Source: Actinocorallia longicatena | GTDB taxonomy: Bacteria > Actinomycetota > Actinomycetes > Streptosporangiales > Streptosporangiaceae | Direction: 5' to 3' | DNA length: 64,000 nt | NCBI RefSeq assembly: GCF_039534125.1 | Contig: NZ_BAAAUV010000009.1 | Coordinates: 62,001-126,000, forward strand | Shown here: piece by piece, positions 1 through 9,979 of the stretch | Layout of the letters: every line of letters begins with the position of its first letter | Numbering within the stretch: the stretch's first letter is position 1 | Translations under genes and position numbers: made by a program | Notes under the pieces: generated by a model | The model's input: the letters and a program-made list of their open reading frames with translations, nothing else | Database searches by the model: none | Told to the model about the DNA's origin: nothing

Positions 1-610
1 CGTTGATGAAGAACAGCCCGGCGATCACGACGAGGGCGATCACGCTCAGCTTGATCGCGACCATGATCGCGTTGACCCGTGAGGAGATCTTGACCCCCAG
101 GACGAGCAGGGCCGTCACGGCGAGGACGATGAGCACGGCCGGGATGTTGAAGGTCGCGTGCTCCCCCGCCAGGCTCGCGGGCAGATGGACCCCGGCGCTG
201 TCCAGCAGCGAGACCAGGTAGCCCGACCAGCCGACGGCGACCACCGCCGCGCCCAGCGCCAGTTCCAGGATGAGGTCCCAGCCGATGATCCAGGCCGGGA
301 ACTCCCCGATCGTGGCGTAGGAGAAGGTGTAGGCCGATCCGGCGACCGGGACCGTCGAGGCGAACTCGGCGTAACACAGCGCCGCGAGCGCGCAGACGAT
401 CCCGGCGAACACGAACGACAGCGCCACGGCCGGGCCCGCGTACTCCTTGGCGACCCGGCCGGTCAGCACGAAGATCCCGGTGCCGACGACCACGCCGATC
501 CCGAAGACCGTCAGATCGAGGGCGGACAGGTCGCGGCGGAGCCTGTGCCCCGGTTCCTCGGTCTCCCGGACGGACTGTTCGACCGATTTCGTGCGGAACA
601 GAGTGCTCAC
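1..610 (-). CDS. APC-family amino acid permease, N-terminal part
   Basis: The frame opens at a GTG at 610, preceded by AAGGAG about 4-5 bases upstream, and runs off the left edge of the window, so about 203 N-terminal residues are visible and the C-terminus is missing. The protein begins with a charged cytoplasmic tail and then shows the first permease helix with the glycine-rich VVVGTGIFVLTG segment typical of APC superfamily amino acid transporters (the unwound TM1 substrate site). Further hydrophobic helices follow (AVALSFVFAGIVCALAALCY; FPAWIIGWDLILELALGAAV; and two more). It is probably a cationic or general amino acid/H+ symporter in the cytoplasmic membrane; the substrate cannot be told. 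It follows dxs on the same strand after 49 bases. Confidence 0.9.
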   Translation of the reverse strand, partial: MSTLFRTKSVEQSVRETEEPGHRLRRDLSALDLTVFGIGVVVGTGIFVLTGRVAKEYAGPAVALSFVFAGIVCALAALCYAEFASTVPVAGSAYTFSYATIGEFPAWIIGWDLILELALGAAVVAVGWSGYLVSLLDSAGVHLPASLAGEHATFNIPAVLIVLAVTALLVLGVKISSRVNAIMVAIKLSVIALVVIAGLFFIN

Positions 611-623
611 GACGCTCCTTGCA

Positions 624-653
624 ACGGTGTGTGCTCTATCGAACACACACCGT
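624..653. promoter_or_regulatory. Perfect 10-bp inverted repeat between dxs and the permease
   Basis: ACGGTGTGTG (624-633) and CACACACCGT (644-653) are exact reverse complements separated by a 10-base spacer. The structure lies between the dxs stop codon and the permease ribosome-binding site, ending about three bases before the AAGGAG. As RNA it could form a dxs terminator without a U tract; as DNA it could be a permease operator. Sequence alone does not decide. Confidence 0.6.
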
Positions 654-659
654 AACAAG

Positions 660-2576
660 TCAGCGACCGGCGACGCGTGACCTCGCGGTCCTGCGGTTGG
701 TCACCTTGGCGACCGTCTCGGTGATCTCCCTGGCCAGGTCCTGCGGGGTCAGCCCGATCGTGCCGAGGATCTCCGCGCGCGAGGCGTGGTCGAGGAACTC
801 CTGCGGGATGCCGTAGGTGCGGATCGGCACGTCCACGCCGTTGTCGCGCAGCTCACGGGCGACCGCGTCGCCCACCGCGCCGGTGCGGCCGTTGTCCTCC
901 ACCACCACGACGAGCTTGTGGCCCGCCGCGGCCCCGGCCAGCTCCGGGTCGAGCGGCTTGACCCATCGCGGGTCGACGACGGTCGCGTCGATGCCCTGGT
1001 CGACCAGGCGCTCGGCCGCGCCGACCGCGGTGGCCGTCATCGAGCCGACCGCGACGATCAGGACGTCCTTGCCGGGACGCTCGTACAGCACGTCCATCCC
1101 GCCGAGGGTGCCGACCGCCTCGAGGTCCTCGAAGACCGGGCCCTTGGGGAAGCGGATCGCCGACGGGCCTCCGGTGACCTCCAGGCAGGCGCGCAGGAGC
1201 TCTCGCAGCCGGGTGCCGTCGCGCGGGACGGCCACCTTCATCCCCGGCACCAGCGACAGGATCGACAGGTCCCACATGCCGTTGTGGGAGGCGCCGTCGT
1301 CGCCGGTGACGCCCGCCCGGTCCAGCACGAAGGTCACGGCCTGCTTGTGCAGGGCGATGTCCATCAGCATCTGGTCGAAGGCGCGGTTGAGGAAGGTCGC
1401 GTAGAGCGCCACGACCGGGTGCAGGCCGCCGAGCGCTAGCCCGGCCGCCGAGGTGGCGGCGTGCTGCTCGGCGATGCCGACGTCGTAGATCCGGTCGGGG
1501 TAGGCGTCGGCGAAGGCGGCCAGGCCGACCGGATGCAGCATCGCCGCGGTGATCCCCACGACGTCCGGGCGCTCCGCGCCGATCTTCACCATCTCGGCGG
1601 AGAAGACCTTGGTCCAGCCGGGCTTGGAGCTGGGGGCGGACTTGCCGGTCTCGGGATCGAAGACCCCGGCGCCGTGCATGTTGTCCTCCTCGTTCTGCTC
1701 GGCGGGGGCATAGCCCTTGCCCTTGCTGGTGATGGCGTGGACGATCACCGGCGCGCCGAACTCGCGGGCCTTGCGCAGGGCACGTTCCATCGCCTGCTCG
1801 TCGTGGCCGTCGATGGGCCCGACGTACTTCATGCCGAGGTCCTCGAACATGGCCTGCGGCTGCAGGATGTCCTTGAGGCCCTTCTTGAGGCCGTGCAGCG
1901 CCTCGTAGGCCAGCTCGCCCGCGACCGGGACCCTGGGAACGGTCCGTTTCACCAGGTCGAGCGCCTTCTCGTACCCCTGGGTGACGCGAAGGTCGGCGAG
2001 ATGGCTGGCGAGCCCGCCGATGGTCGGGGAGTAGGAGCGGCCGTTGTCGTTGACCACGATGATGACCGGGCGGTCCCGCCCGGCGGCGATGTTGTTCAGC
2101 GCCTCCCAGCACATGCCGCCGGTCAGCGCGCCGTCGCCGACGACCGCGATGACGTGCCGGTCGGTCTCGCCGCGGACCTGGAAGGCCTTGGCGATGCCGT
2201 CGGCCCAGGACAGGGCGGTCGAGGCGTGCGAGTTCTCGATGACGTCGTGCTCGGACTCGGCCTGGCACGGGTAGCCGCTGATGCCGCCCTTGCGGCGCAG
2301 CTCGCTGAAGTCCTGGCGGCCGGTCAGCAGCTTGTGGACATAGGCCTGGTGGCCGGTGTCGAACAGGATGCGGTCGCGCGGCGAGTCGAAGACCCGGTGG
2401 ATCGCGACCGTGAGCTCGACGACGCCCAGGTTGGGACCGAGGTGGCCGCCCGTCTTGGCGACGGCGTCGACGAGGAATCCCCGGATCTCCCCGTGCAGTT
2501 CCGGCAGCAGCTCGGCGTCCAGTCGTTTCAGGTCCTCCGGACCCTTGATCGACTCAAGCAGGCTCAAGCGGGTCAT
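660..2576 (-). CDS. dxs: 1-deoxy-D-xylulose-5-phosphate synthase
   Basis: This thiamine-diphosphate enzyme condenses pyruvate with glyceraldehyde 3-phosphate, the first step of the MEP pathway to isoprenoids. The 638-residue length is normal. The ThDP/Mg motif GDGAL (about 147-151) with the downstream NDN (176-178), the HLGPNLGVVELT segment near 45-56, and the transketolase-type pyrimidine domain and C-terminal domain are all present. The ATG at 2576 directly abuts the GGAG, leaving no spacing. A TTG three codons inside (2567) has GGAG nine bases upstream and would give MSLLESIKG, which resembles other actinobacterial Dxs N-termini, so the true start may be TTG 2567. It diverges from idi, the other isoprenoid gene here. 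Confidence 0.97.
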   Translation of the reverse strand: MTRLSLLESIKGPEDLKRLDAELLPELHGEIRGFLVDAVAKTGGHLGPNLGVVELTVAIHRVFDSPRDRILFDTGHQAYVHKLLTGRQDFSELRRKGGISGYPCQAESEHDVIENSHASTALSWADGIAKAFQVRGETDRHVIAVVGDGALTGGMCWEALNNIAAGRDRPVIIVVNDNGRSYSPTIGGLASHLADLRVTQGYEKALDLVKRTVPRVPVAGELAYEALHGLKKGLKDILQPQAMFEDLGMKYVGPIDGHDEQAMERALRKAREFGAPVIVHAITSKGKGYAPAEQNEEDNMHGAGVFDPETGKSAPSSKPGWTKVFSAEMVKIGAERPDVVGITAAMLHPVGLAAFADAYPDRIYDVGIAEQHAATSAAGLALGGLHPVVALYATFLNRAFDQMLMDIALHKQAVTFVLDRAGVTGDDGASHNGMWDLSILSLVPGMKVAVPRDGTRLRELLRACLEVTGGPSAIRFPKGPVFEDLEAVGTLGGMDVLYERPGKDVLIVAVGSMTATAVGAAERLVDQGIDATVVDPRWVKPLDPELAGAAAGHKLVVVVEDNGRTGAVGDAVARELRDNGVDVPIRTYGIPQEFLDHASRAEILGTIGLTPQDLAREITETVAKVTNRRTARSRVAGR

Positions 2577-2688
2577 CTCCTATGACGATGAGGCCCACGA
2601 TCTATGCGCATCCCGAAGCAGGCCCCTGCTTCCAGTGGTTGTGCAGAGTTTAATGCCGGTTGGCCGAGCACGCGGAGTGAGGGGAAGA

Positions 2689-3264
2689 ATGAGCACCATG
2701 GGAGAGCGAATCGTCCTGCTGGACGAAGCCGGACAGGACATCGGAACAGCACCCAAAGCGGAGAGTCACCACGGGGACACACCCTTCCATCTCGCTTTCT
2801 CCTCCTACCTGGTCAACGCCGACGGCCTGGTTCTGCTGACACAGCGTGCGCATGACAAGCGCAGCTTCCCCTCGGTCTGGACCAACAGCGCGTGCGGGCA
2901 TCCCGCTCCGGGCGAGTCACTGCGCGCGGCGGTGACCAGGCGCGTCAAGGACGAGCTCGGCCTGGCGGTGACGGACCTCACACTCGTCCTGCCGGAGTTC
3001 GTCTACCGGGCGGAGATGCGCGGCGTGGTCGAGCACGAGTGGTGCCCGGTCGTGCGGGGGCGGGTGACGGGCGAGCCGGTCCGCGATCCGGCGGAGGTCG
3101 AGGCGTTCGCGTGGCGGGACTGGGACGGCGTCAGGGCCCTCCTGGACGACCCGAGCGCCTCGCCGTGGTTCGTCGAGCAGATGGGGTACCTCGTGCCCCT
3201 CGGCTCCCCGCTGGAGTGGCCCGCCGCGGACCCCTCGCTGCTGCCGCCGGCCGTCCTCTGGTGA
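2689..3264 (+). CDS. idi: Isopentenyl-diphosphate delta-isomerase, type I
   Basis: The 191-residue protein interconverts isopentenyl and dimethylallyl diphosphate. It is a type I Nudix-fold enzyme: the metal and catalytic region includes His34 in TPFHLAFSSYLV, the cysteine in NSACGHP (Cys69) followed by His71, and the Nudix-like stretch RRVKDELGL. The ATG at 2689 has GAGGGGA about four bases upstream; a second ATG three codons on is less well placed. It is transcribed divergently from dxs across 112 bases, so initiation and a downstream isomerisation step of the same pathway share a promoter region. Its 3' end converges with the ASCH gene. Confidence 0.96.
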   Translation: MSTMGERIVLLDEAGQDIGTAPKAESHHGDTPFHLAFSSYLVNADGLVLLTQRAHDKRSFPSVWTNSACGHPAPGESLRAAVTRRVKDELGLAVTDLTLVLPEFVYRAEMRGVVEHEWCPVVRGRVTGEPVRDPAEVEAFAWRDWDGVRALLDDPSASPWFVEQMGYLVPLGSPLEWPAADPSLLPPAVLW

Positions 3265-3296
3265 CTGGAGAAGTCAACTCAGGTCAGCGGATGAGG

Positions 3297-3758
3297 TCAC
3301 GTTCGGTTAGCGATGAGCGCCGGGCGCACAGGGGGTTCGATCAACATCGCCCGGACGTCCGCCACGAGCGAATCCTGCGGAGTCCACAACCCGCCCTGAC
3401 GCCCGAGGGCCATGATCGGCCGGCGGAGCGGCCGCAGGCCGCCCAGCCGCCAGTGGTATTCGCCGGGCCGCGCCCACGACCCGCAGTCACAGACCGCGTC
3501 ACGGCGCCCGGCCGTGGCGCCGCAGACGTCGGTGACCTCGGCGACCGCGATCACGGCGCCGAGGGCGGCCAGTGGATCGTCGGGGTTCCAGCCCGCCTCC
3601 CGGACCTGCGGGAGGGCGCAGGAATCGAGATCAACGCGCATGGCGGCATGAACTAGGACCGTTCCACGGTAGTCCGTCGGCTCCTCCTGATTGGAGATCC
3701 GTCGGTGACCGCGAGCGATGGCCCATGCGTAGGGCTGCCTCACGCTGATCGCCTGCAT
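3297..3758 (-). CDS. ASCH (PUA-like) domain protein
   Basis: This 153-residue protein starts MQAISVRQPYAWAIARG, the typical opening of ASCH domains (beta-barrel related to PUA, proposed to bind RNA or modified nucleotides). The following YRGTVLVHAA is the second conserved strand. A segment with three cysteines (VCGATAGRRDAVCDCGSW, about 78-95) is inserted in the middle and could bind a metal; this is inference. The ATG at 3758 follows GGAGG with seven bases of spacing. ASCH proteins of this type act on N4-acetylcytidine or in translation-linked roles in some organisms, but the role here is unknown. It is monocistronic as far as can be seen and converges on idi. Confidence 0.75.
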   Translation of the reverse strand: MQAISVRQPYAWAIARGHRRISNQEEPTDYRGTVLVHAAMRVDLDSCALPQVREAGWNPDDPLAALGAVIAVAEVTDVCGATAGRRDAVCDCGSWARPGEYHWRLGGLRPLRRPIMALGRQGGLWTPQDSLVADVRAMLIEPPVRPALIANRT

Positions 3759-3863
3759 GCGCCAACCTCCCCAGGGTGCCTGACACCCATCTTGACTCAG
3801 CCGCGTGCCCGGAGCGTGTCCGTCTTAGCCCGGAGTATGAGGCTTCCACCCGGTTAATCAACC

Positions 3864-3875
3864 CCTACCGGTAGG
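3864..3875. promoter_or_regulatory. 12-bp perfect palindrome upstream of the ASCH gene
   Basis: CCTACCGGTAGG is a perfect palindrome in the AT-richer gap between the ASCH gene and the MFS remnant. GGTT at 3852-3855 and AAACC downstream extend the symmetry loosely. It could be an operator of the lost regulator or of the ASCH promoter. Confidence 0.4.
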
Positions 3876-3950
3876 TAAACCTCCCACCCACGCCAGCCAC
3901 ACTCCGTAACACGCTCCCGCGAACCACATGGTTGTCATTTACTGCGCAAA

Positions 3951-4125
3951 TTACTCCGCATCGGGCACGCGCGGCGCATCTCCACCGGGTCCGGGGAGCC
4001 CCGCGAGGGCGAGAAGGCCGAGTGCGGTCACGGCTGCCGCGAGATGGCAGGCGGCGCTCAGGCCGCCGAGGTCCGGCAGGCGGGCGGCCACCGCGACTCC
4101 GACGGCGACCCGAACGAGCGCGCCA
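3951..4125 (-). pseudogene. C-terminal remnant of an MFS-type transporter
   Basis: The minus-strand frame ending with TAA at 3951 encodes two hydrophobic segments (VRVAVGVAVAARLP and LSAACHLAAAVTALGLLALA) separated by a short polar loop and followed by a small charged tail, as in the last two helices of a major facilitator transporter. To its right the frame loses hydrophobic character and becomes antisense to a different coding signal, and there is no start codon with a ribosome-binding site. It therefore looks like the 3' end of a transporter gene whose body was deleted. The boundary at about 4125 is approximate. Confidence 0.45.
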
Positions 4126-4137
4126 TCCCCTGCTCGC

Positions 4138-4229
4138 CGAAAAGCGTCCGGATCGACCGCATGATCGCCGACCTTCGCCGCTCCCGCGCCGTCCTGGACG
4201 AGGCCATCGAGACCGCCTCCGGGTCCTGA
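4138..4229 (+). pseudogene. C-terminal remnant of a MerR-family regulator
   Basis: The plus-strand frame ending at 4229 reads VRIDRMIADLRRSRAVLDEA near its end, the pattern of the C-terminal dimerisation helix of MerR-type activators (a run of ID..I..L..SR..L). No HTH domain or start lies upstream; instead the sequence goes straight into the transporter remnant on the other strand. The back-to-back 3' ends suggest that a divergent transporter/MerR pair lost its shared middle by deletion. The left boundary is approximate. Confidence 0.4.
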
Positions 4230-4234
4230 CCGGA

Positions 4235-4798
4235 TCAGGACGGTCCATCGGGGATCCGCCCCCGGAAGAGGACCTCCAGAACGGGACGGGCGGCGGTGTC
4301 CGGGGTGGCGCCGAGGTCGTCCGGGAGGGCTCCGCTGAGCCACAGGCTCGCGAAGCCGTGAGCGATCGACCAGGCGGCGATCGCGTCCGTGCGGGGTGAG
4401 CCGCCGGTCAGGGTGCTCGCGCCCGCGGCGAGGGCGGCGTCGGCGCGGGATCTGGCCGCCGCGACCTCGGGGTCGGCCGGGTCGTAGAGGGTGGGGGTGA
4501 ACATGACCTCGAAGTGGGCGGGGTGCTCGGTGGCGAAGCGGACGTAGGCGACGCCCATCTCCAGCAGGTCGTCGTGGAAGGGGCTCAGGGCGTCGGCGAA
4601 GAGCGTGAAGCCCTCGGCGGCGACGGCCGTCAGCACGCCGCGCCGGTCCCCGAAGTGGTGGGCCGGAGCGGCGTGCGAGACGCCCGCCCTGCGGGCCAGC
4701 TCGCGCAGGCTCCAGGTGGCGGTCCCCGACTCGGTGATCGCCTGCACGGCCGCGCTCATGATGGTCCGCCGCAGGTCTCCGTGGTGGTAACCGGCCAT
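4235..4798 (-). CDS. TetR-family transcriptional regulator
   Basis: The 187-residue protein has an N-terminal TetR HTH (SLRELARRAGVSHAAPAHHF, about 29-48), close to the WHG-type TetR subgroup in which the recognition helix ends with a histidine pair. The rest is a helical ligand/dimer domain. The ATG at 4798 is preceded by GGGAGGCGAG. It is transcribed divergently from the small protein at 4889, with an inverted repeat in the shared promoter, so it probably represses itself and that gene. The ligand is unknown. Confidence 0.9.
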   Translation of the reverse strand: MAGYHHGDLRRTIMSAAVQAITESGTATWSLRELARRAGVSHAAPAHHFGDRRGVLTAVAAEGFTLFADALSPFHDDLLEMGVAYVRFATEHPAHFEVMFTPTLYDPADPEVAAARSRADAALAAGASTLTGGSPRTDAIAAWSIAHGFASLWLSGALPDDLGATPDTAARPVLEVLFRGRIPDGPS

Positions 4799-4825
4799 CT
4801 CGCCTCCCGGGAATGAATCTGGACG

Positions 4826-4870
4826 TTGACAAGTTTAGGTCGTTGACGCAATCTTGTCAGTGTCTAGATT
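4826..4870. promoter_or_regulatory. Divergent promoter with inverted repeat (TetR operator candidate)
   Basis: TGACAAG (4827-4833) and CTTGTCA (4853-4859) are perfect inverted arms 19 bases apart. On the minus strand CTGACA and TAAACT are spaced by exactly 17 bases, a good promoter for the tetR gene, and both boxes overlap the arms. On the plus strand TTGACG (4843-4848) and TAGATT (4865-4870) could serve the divergent gene. The placement suits repression of both genes. Confidence 0.55.
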
Positions 4871-4888
4871 CTGGTGAAAGGGCTCATC

Positions 4889-5278
4889 ATGCCGACCATC
4901 CCGTGGATCACCGTCGAGCAGCCGTCCTCCGCCGAGGTGCTGGTGATGGCCTCCCGCCTGGAGGTGAAGGCGCTGCACCAGGTTCCCGGCTTCCTGCTCG
5001 CCTCGATGCGGCTGCTGCTCCAGGCCCGCCGCTCCCCCGGGGCGCTGGGCGTGTCGCTCAAGGCCGAGCCGTTCGCCCGGACCTTCTGGACGCTCTCGGC
5101 CTGGACCGACCAGAAGGCCGTCAACGCCTACGCGGCGGCCGAGCCGCACCGCTCCACGATGCGCGCCAAGCGCGCGGTGATGAAGGACTCCACCTTCGTC
5201 TTCTGGACCGCCCCCGCGACCGGCCTCCCCCTCTCCTGGGAGGAGGCGCACCGCCGGATCGAAGCCGAACGCGCCTAG
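4889..5278 (+). CDS. Small alpha/beta-barrel protein of the DUF3291/ABM type
   Basis: This 129-residue protein has the layout of dimeric ferredoxin-fold (ABM, heme-degrading monooxygenase-like) proteins. A beta strand with FWTLSAWTDQKAVNAYA followed by EPHRSTMRA resembles the conserved strand-helix segment of DUF3291 and related proteins. No catalytic assignment is possible. The ATG at 4889 has GAAAGGG about six bases upstream; the GTG at 4874 would place the ribosome-binding site inside the gene. The TAG stop (5276-5278) is part of the CTAG that borders the MITE-like element. The divergent TetR gene probably controls it. Confidence 0.65.
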   Translation: MPTIPWITVEQPSSAEVLVMASRLEVKALHQVPGFLLASMRLLLQARRSPGALGVSLKAEPFARTFWTLSAWTDQKAVNAYAAAEPHRSTMRAKRAVMKDSTFVFWTAPATGLPLSWEEAHRRIEAERA

Positions 5279-5438
5279 GGCCTGTCTCGAAGTCACCTGC
5301 CCTGCTGCGCGACGCCCAGGCACGCACCCTGGAGGCTTGTCGTCAGTCGCCAGCCACACCAGGCTGACTCCCTCCTCCGCACCACCAGGGCACGCACCTG
5401 AACGCCGCTCGCCACGGGCGCCGACCTCGAGACAGGCC
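5279..5438. mobile_element. 160-bp MITE-like element with 16-bp terminal inverted repeats and CTAG target duplication
   Basis: GGCCTGTCTCGAAGTC (5279-5294) matches the reverse complement of 5423-5438 in 15 of 16 positions, with the first 12 exact. Both ends are flanked by CTAG (5275-5278 and 5439-5442), as expected for a 4-bp target duplication; CTAG fits the YTAR target preference known for some IS5-family transposons. The inside has no reading frame of its own, so it would be a non-autonomous element moved by a transposase encoded elsewhere. The two CTAG copies supply the TAG stop codons of the two convergent flanking genes. Confidence 0.75.
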
Positions 5439-5732
5439 CTAGACGTCGGGCTCGGTCAGGCCGCGGAGCTCGTCGTCGACGTCGGCGGCGGCTCCGCGCA
5501 GCAGGAGGCCGGGCGGCCTGCCGGGGTGGTGGTGGCCCCGGAAGAGGACGAAATGACTGGTCTTCGCCGCCGAGCGGGCGCTGACGCGGGTGCTGGTGCC
5601 CAGGTCGATCTCGTCGATCATCTGGAGGTTCTCCCCGTCGCAGATGGCGAACTCGACGGGGGTGTCGAGGCCGTCCGGGGACTGGTGGGCCAGGGCGGTG
5701 AGCATCTCGATCGTTTCGCGCAGGGTCGGCAC
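5439..5732 (-). CDS. Small conserved protein of unknown function
   Basis: This 97-residue protein begins with GTG at 5732 (VPTLRETIEMLTALAHQSP) and contains a charged beta-rich middle (PVEFAICDGENLQMIDEIDL, about 23-42). It resembles short actinobacterial proteins with a helix followed by a beta sheet, but I cannot assign a family. A GGGGG run lies about ten bases upstream of the start. It lies downstream of acnA behind a strong terminator. Its TAG stop is formed by the right-hand CTAG copy of the MITE-like element. Confidence 0.65.
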   Translation of the reverse strand: MPTLRETIEMLTALAHQSPDGLDTPVEFAICDGENLQMIDEIDLGTSTRVSARSAAKTSHFVLFRGHHHPGRPPGLLLRGAAADVDDELRGLTEPDV

Positions 5733-5769
5733 CCCGCCATTGTCCCCCGGCCGCCCGGGCCGGGAACGA

Positions 5770-5813
5770 CCAGGGCCGCCGCCCCTCCCTCGCGGGAGGG
5801 GCGGCGGCCCTGG
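5770..5813 (-). terminator. 20-bp perfect hairpin after acnA
   Basis: A perfect 20-bp GC stem (5770-5789 with 5794-5813) closes a TCGC tetraloop 18 bases past the acnA stop. No T run follows, which is common in actinomycete terminators. Confidence 0.8.
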
Positions 5814-5830
5814 TGCTGCTCGCCTGACGC

Positions 5831-8542
<2,712 letters not shown>

Positions 8543-8738
8543 GACCCGTCCTCCTCATGAAGCACCACGTCTGGGCGCGTATGACCTGTTTGTTTTCCTC
8601 TACGCGCGGGTTAATCCTGCCAGTCCCGGCCATGTGGTCCGAACTCAGGTTCACCTAACTTCCGCACTATTTTCTCTCGACCTCAAGATACTCACTCTTT
8701 CGCCAGGCCGGGAACCCGGGGTTGACTCTGAACGTTCT

Positions 8739-8748
8739 CGATATATCG
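8739..8748. promoter_or_regulatory. CGATATATCG palindrome upstream of padR
   Basis: CGATATATCG is a perfect 10-bp palindrome 34 bases before the padR start and resembles the ATATCGATAT-like sites of actinobacterial PadR regulators. TTGACT (8722-8727) upstream could be a -35 box. Autoregulation by the PadR protein is the likely reading. Confidence 0.5.
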
Positions 8749-8782
8749 TCAGGGTATCTAGAACGATCTGAGAGAGGTCTTC

Positions 8783-9364
8783 ATGGGACGGCGACACGGG
8801 TGGGGGCACCACGGGCCCCCCGGACCGGAATTCCTGTTCGGCTTCGGCGGCGGGCGCCCGCCGTTCGGCAAGTTCCCCTTCGGGCCGCCGCCGCCCAAGG
8901 CCAAGCGGGGGGACGTCCGCACCGCGATCCTCGTGCTCCTGGCCGAGGGCCCGCGCAACGGCTACCAGATCATCCAGGAGGTCGAGGAGCGCAGCGGCGG
9001 GGCATGGAAGCCCAGCCCCGGCGCGGTCTACCCGGCGCTCCAGCAGCTCGCCGACGAGGGCCTGATCCTCGGCGACGAGGCCGACGGCCGCAAGACCTTC
9101 TCCCTCACCGAGGCCGGACGCTCCTACGTGGCGGCCAACCCGCAGACCGCCCCCTGGGCCGACCAGGAGGACACCGGCGGCGACTGGCCGGGCGGCGACA
9201 TCGCGGCCGTGTTCAAGGAGGCCGCCCAGCTCGGGACGGCCCTCGTCCAGGTCGTTCAGGCCGGATCGCCCGAACAGGTCGCCGAAGCGCGCAAACTGGT
9301 CACCGCGACCCGCAAGCGGCTTTACGGCATCCTCGCGGGCGATGACGAGGAAGAGGACGCATGA
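8783..9364 (+). CDS. PadR-family transcriptional regulator
   Basis: This 193-residue protein has an unusual Gly/Pro/His-rich N-terminal tail (about 1-40) ahead of the winged-helix PadR domain. The domain shows DVRTAILVLLAEGPRNGYQI and PSPGAVYPALQQLADEGLI, both typical of PadR. The rest is a helical C-terminal part ending in an acidic tail (GDDEEEDA). The ATG at 8783 follows GAGAGAGG. Its TGA overlaps the ATG of the next gene (ATGA), so the two are translationally coupled. A palindromic operator lies just upstream. Confidence 0.92.
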   Translation: MGRRHGWGHHGPPGPEFLFGFGGGRPPFGKFPFGPPPPKAKRGDVRTAILVLLAEGPRNGYQIIQEVEERSGGAWKPSPGAVYPALQQLADEGLILGDEADGRKTFSLTEAGRSYVAANPQTAPWADQEDTGGDWPGGDIAAVFKEAAQLGTALVQVVQAGSPEQVAEARKLVTATRKRLYGILAGDDEEEDA

Positions 9365-9879
9365 AGCGCCACGAGCGACACGTGTACGGGCAGATGTACG
9401 CCCAGCAGGCCTGGCTGGCCGCCCAGCAGTGGCTGCCGAACCAGGCCTCCTCCCCCGACCTGCGGATCGGCGACGCCGAGCGGACCGCCGTCACCGAGGC
9501 GCTCCAGCAGCACTACGCCGAGGGCCGCCTCGACGGCGACGAGCTCGAGCAGCGCCTCGACGCGACCCTGGCGGCCAAGACGGCCGCCGACCTGACCGCG
9601 ATCACCAAGGATCTTCCGGGCCCCCGCACCTGGGAGCAGCAGGCCGTCCAGCCGCGGCAGCACCACCGGCCGCACCCCCGCCACCACGGGCACCACCACC
9701 CGCACCGGCACGGCCGGTTCTTCAAGGCTCCGCTGGCGATCCTGCTGTTCGTGGTCCTGCCCGTCGCCTTCATCTTCCACATGCCCGGGCTGGTCTTCAT
9801 CGCCTTCCGGGTCATGCTCGTCCTGTTCTTCGGCTCCCTGATCTTCTCCTTCGTCCGCAGGCGCTTCGCCCGCCGCTGA
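9361..9879 (+). CDS. DUF1707 (SHOCT-like) membrane protein with His-rich linker
   Basis: This 172-residue protein has a DUF1707 domain starting LRIGDAERTAVTEALQQHYA (about 36-55) and continuing GRLDGDELEQRLDATLAAKT. A histidine/proline-rich linker (about 98-117) follows, then two hydrophobic segments (about 122-138 and 142-160) and a basic tail, suggesting a membrane-anchored protein with the DUF1707 domain in the cytoplasm. PadR plus DUF1707 pairs are common in actinomycetes; the function is not known. The His-rich linker might bind metal, but that is inference. Confidence 0.85.
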   Translation: MKRHERHVYGQMYAQQAWLAAQQWLPNQASSPDLRIGDAERTAVTEALQQHYAEGRLDGDELEQRLDATLAAKTAADLTAITKDLPGPRTWEQQAVQPRQHHRPHPRHHGHHHPHRHGRFFKAPLAILLFVVLPVAFIFHMPGLVFIAFRVMLVLFFGSLIFSFVRRRFARR

Positions 9880-9932
9880 AGCCCGTCCTGGAACCTCGTC
9901 CTGGAACCTCGTTCCTGGAAACCGGGAACGCC

Positions 9933-9967
9933 GAACCGCCCGCCGCGCTCAGCGCGGCGGGCGGTTC
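9933..9967. terminator. Bidirectional hairpin between the DUF1707 gene and eda
   Basis: GAACCGCCCGCCGCGCT (9933-9949) is the exact reverse complement of 9951-9967. It separates two convergent genes and is followed on the plus strand by TCTTCG. Confidence 0.8.
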
Positions 9968-9979
9968 TCTTCGATCGGG

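Noticed and set aside
3265..3296. Possible terminator between idi and the ASCH gene
   Set aside because: The 32 bases contain no inverted repeat of more than four base pairs.
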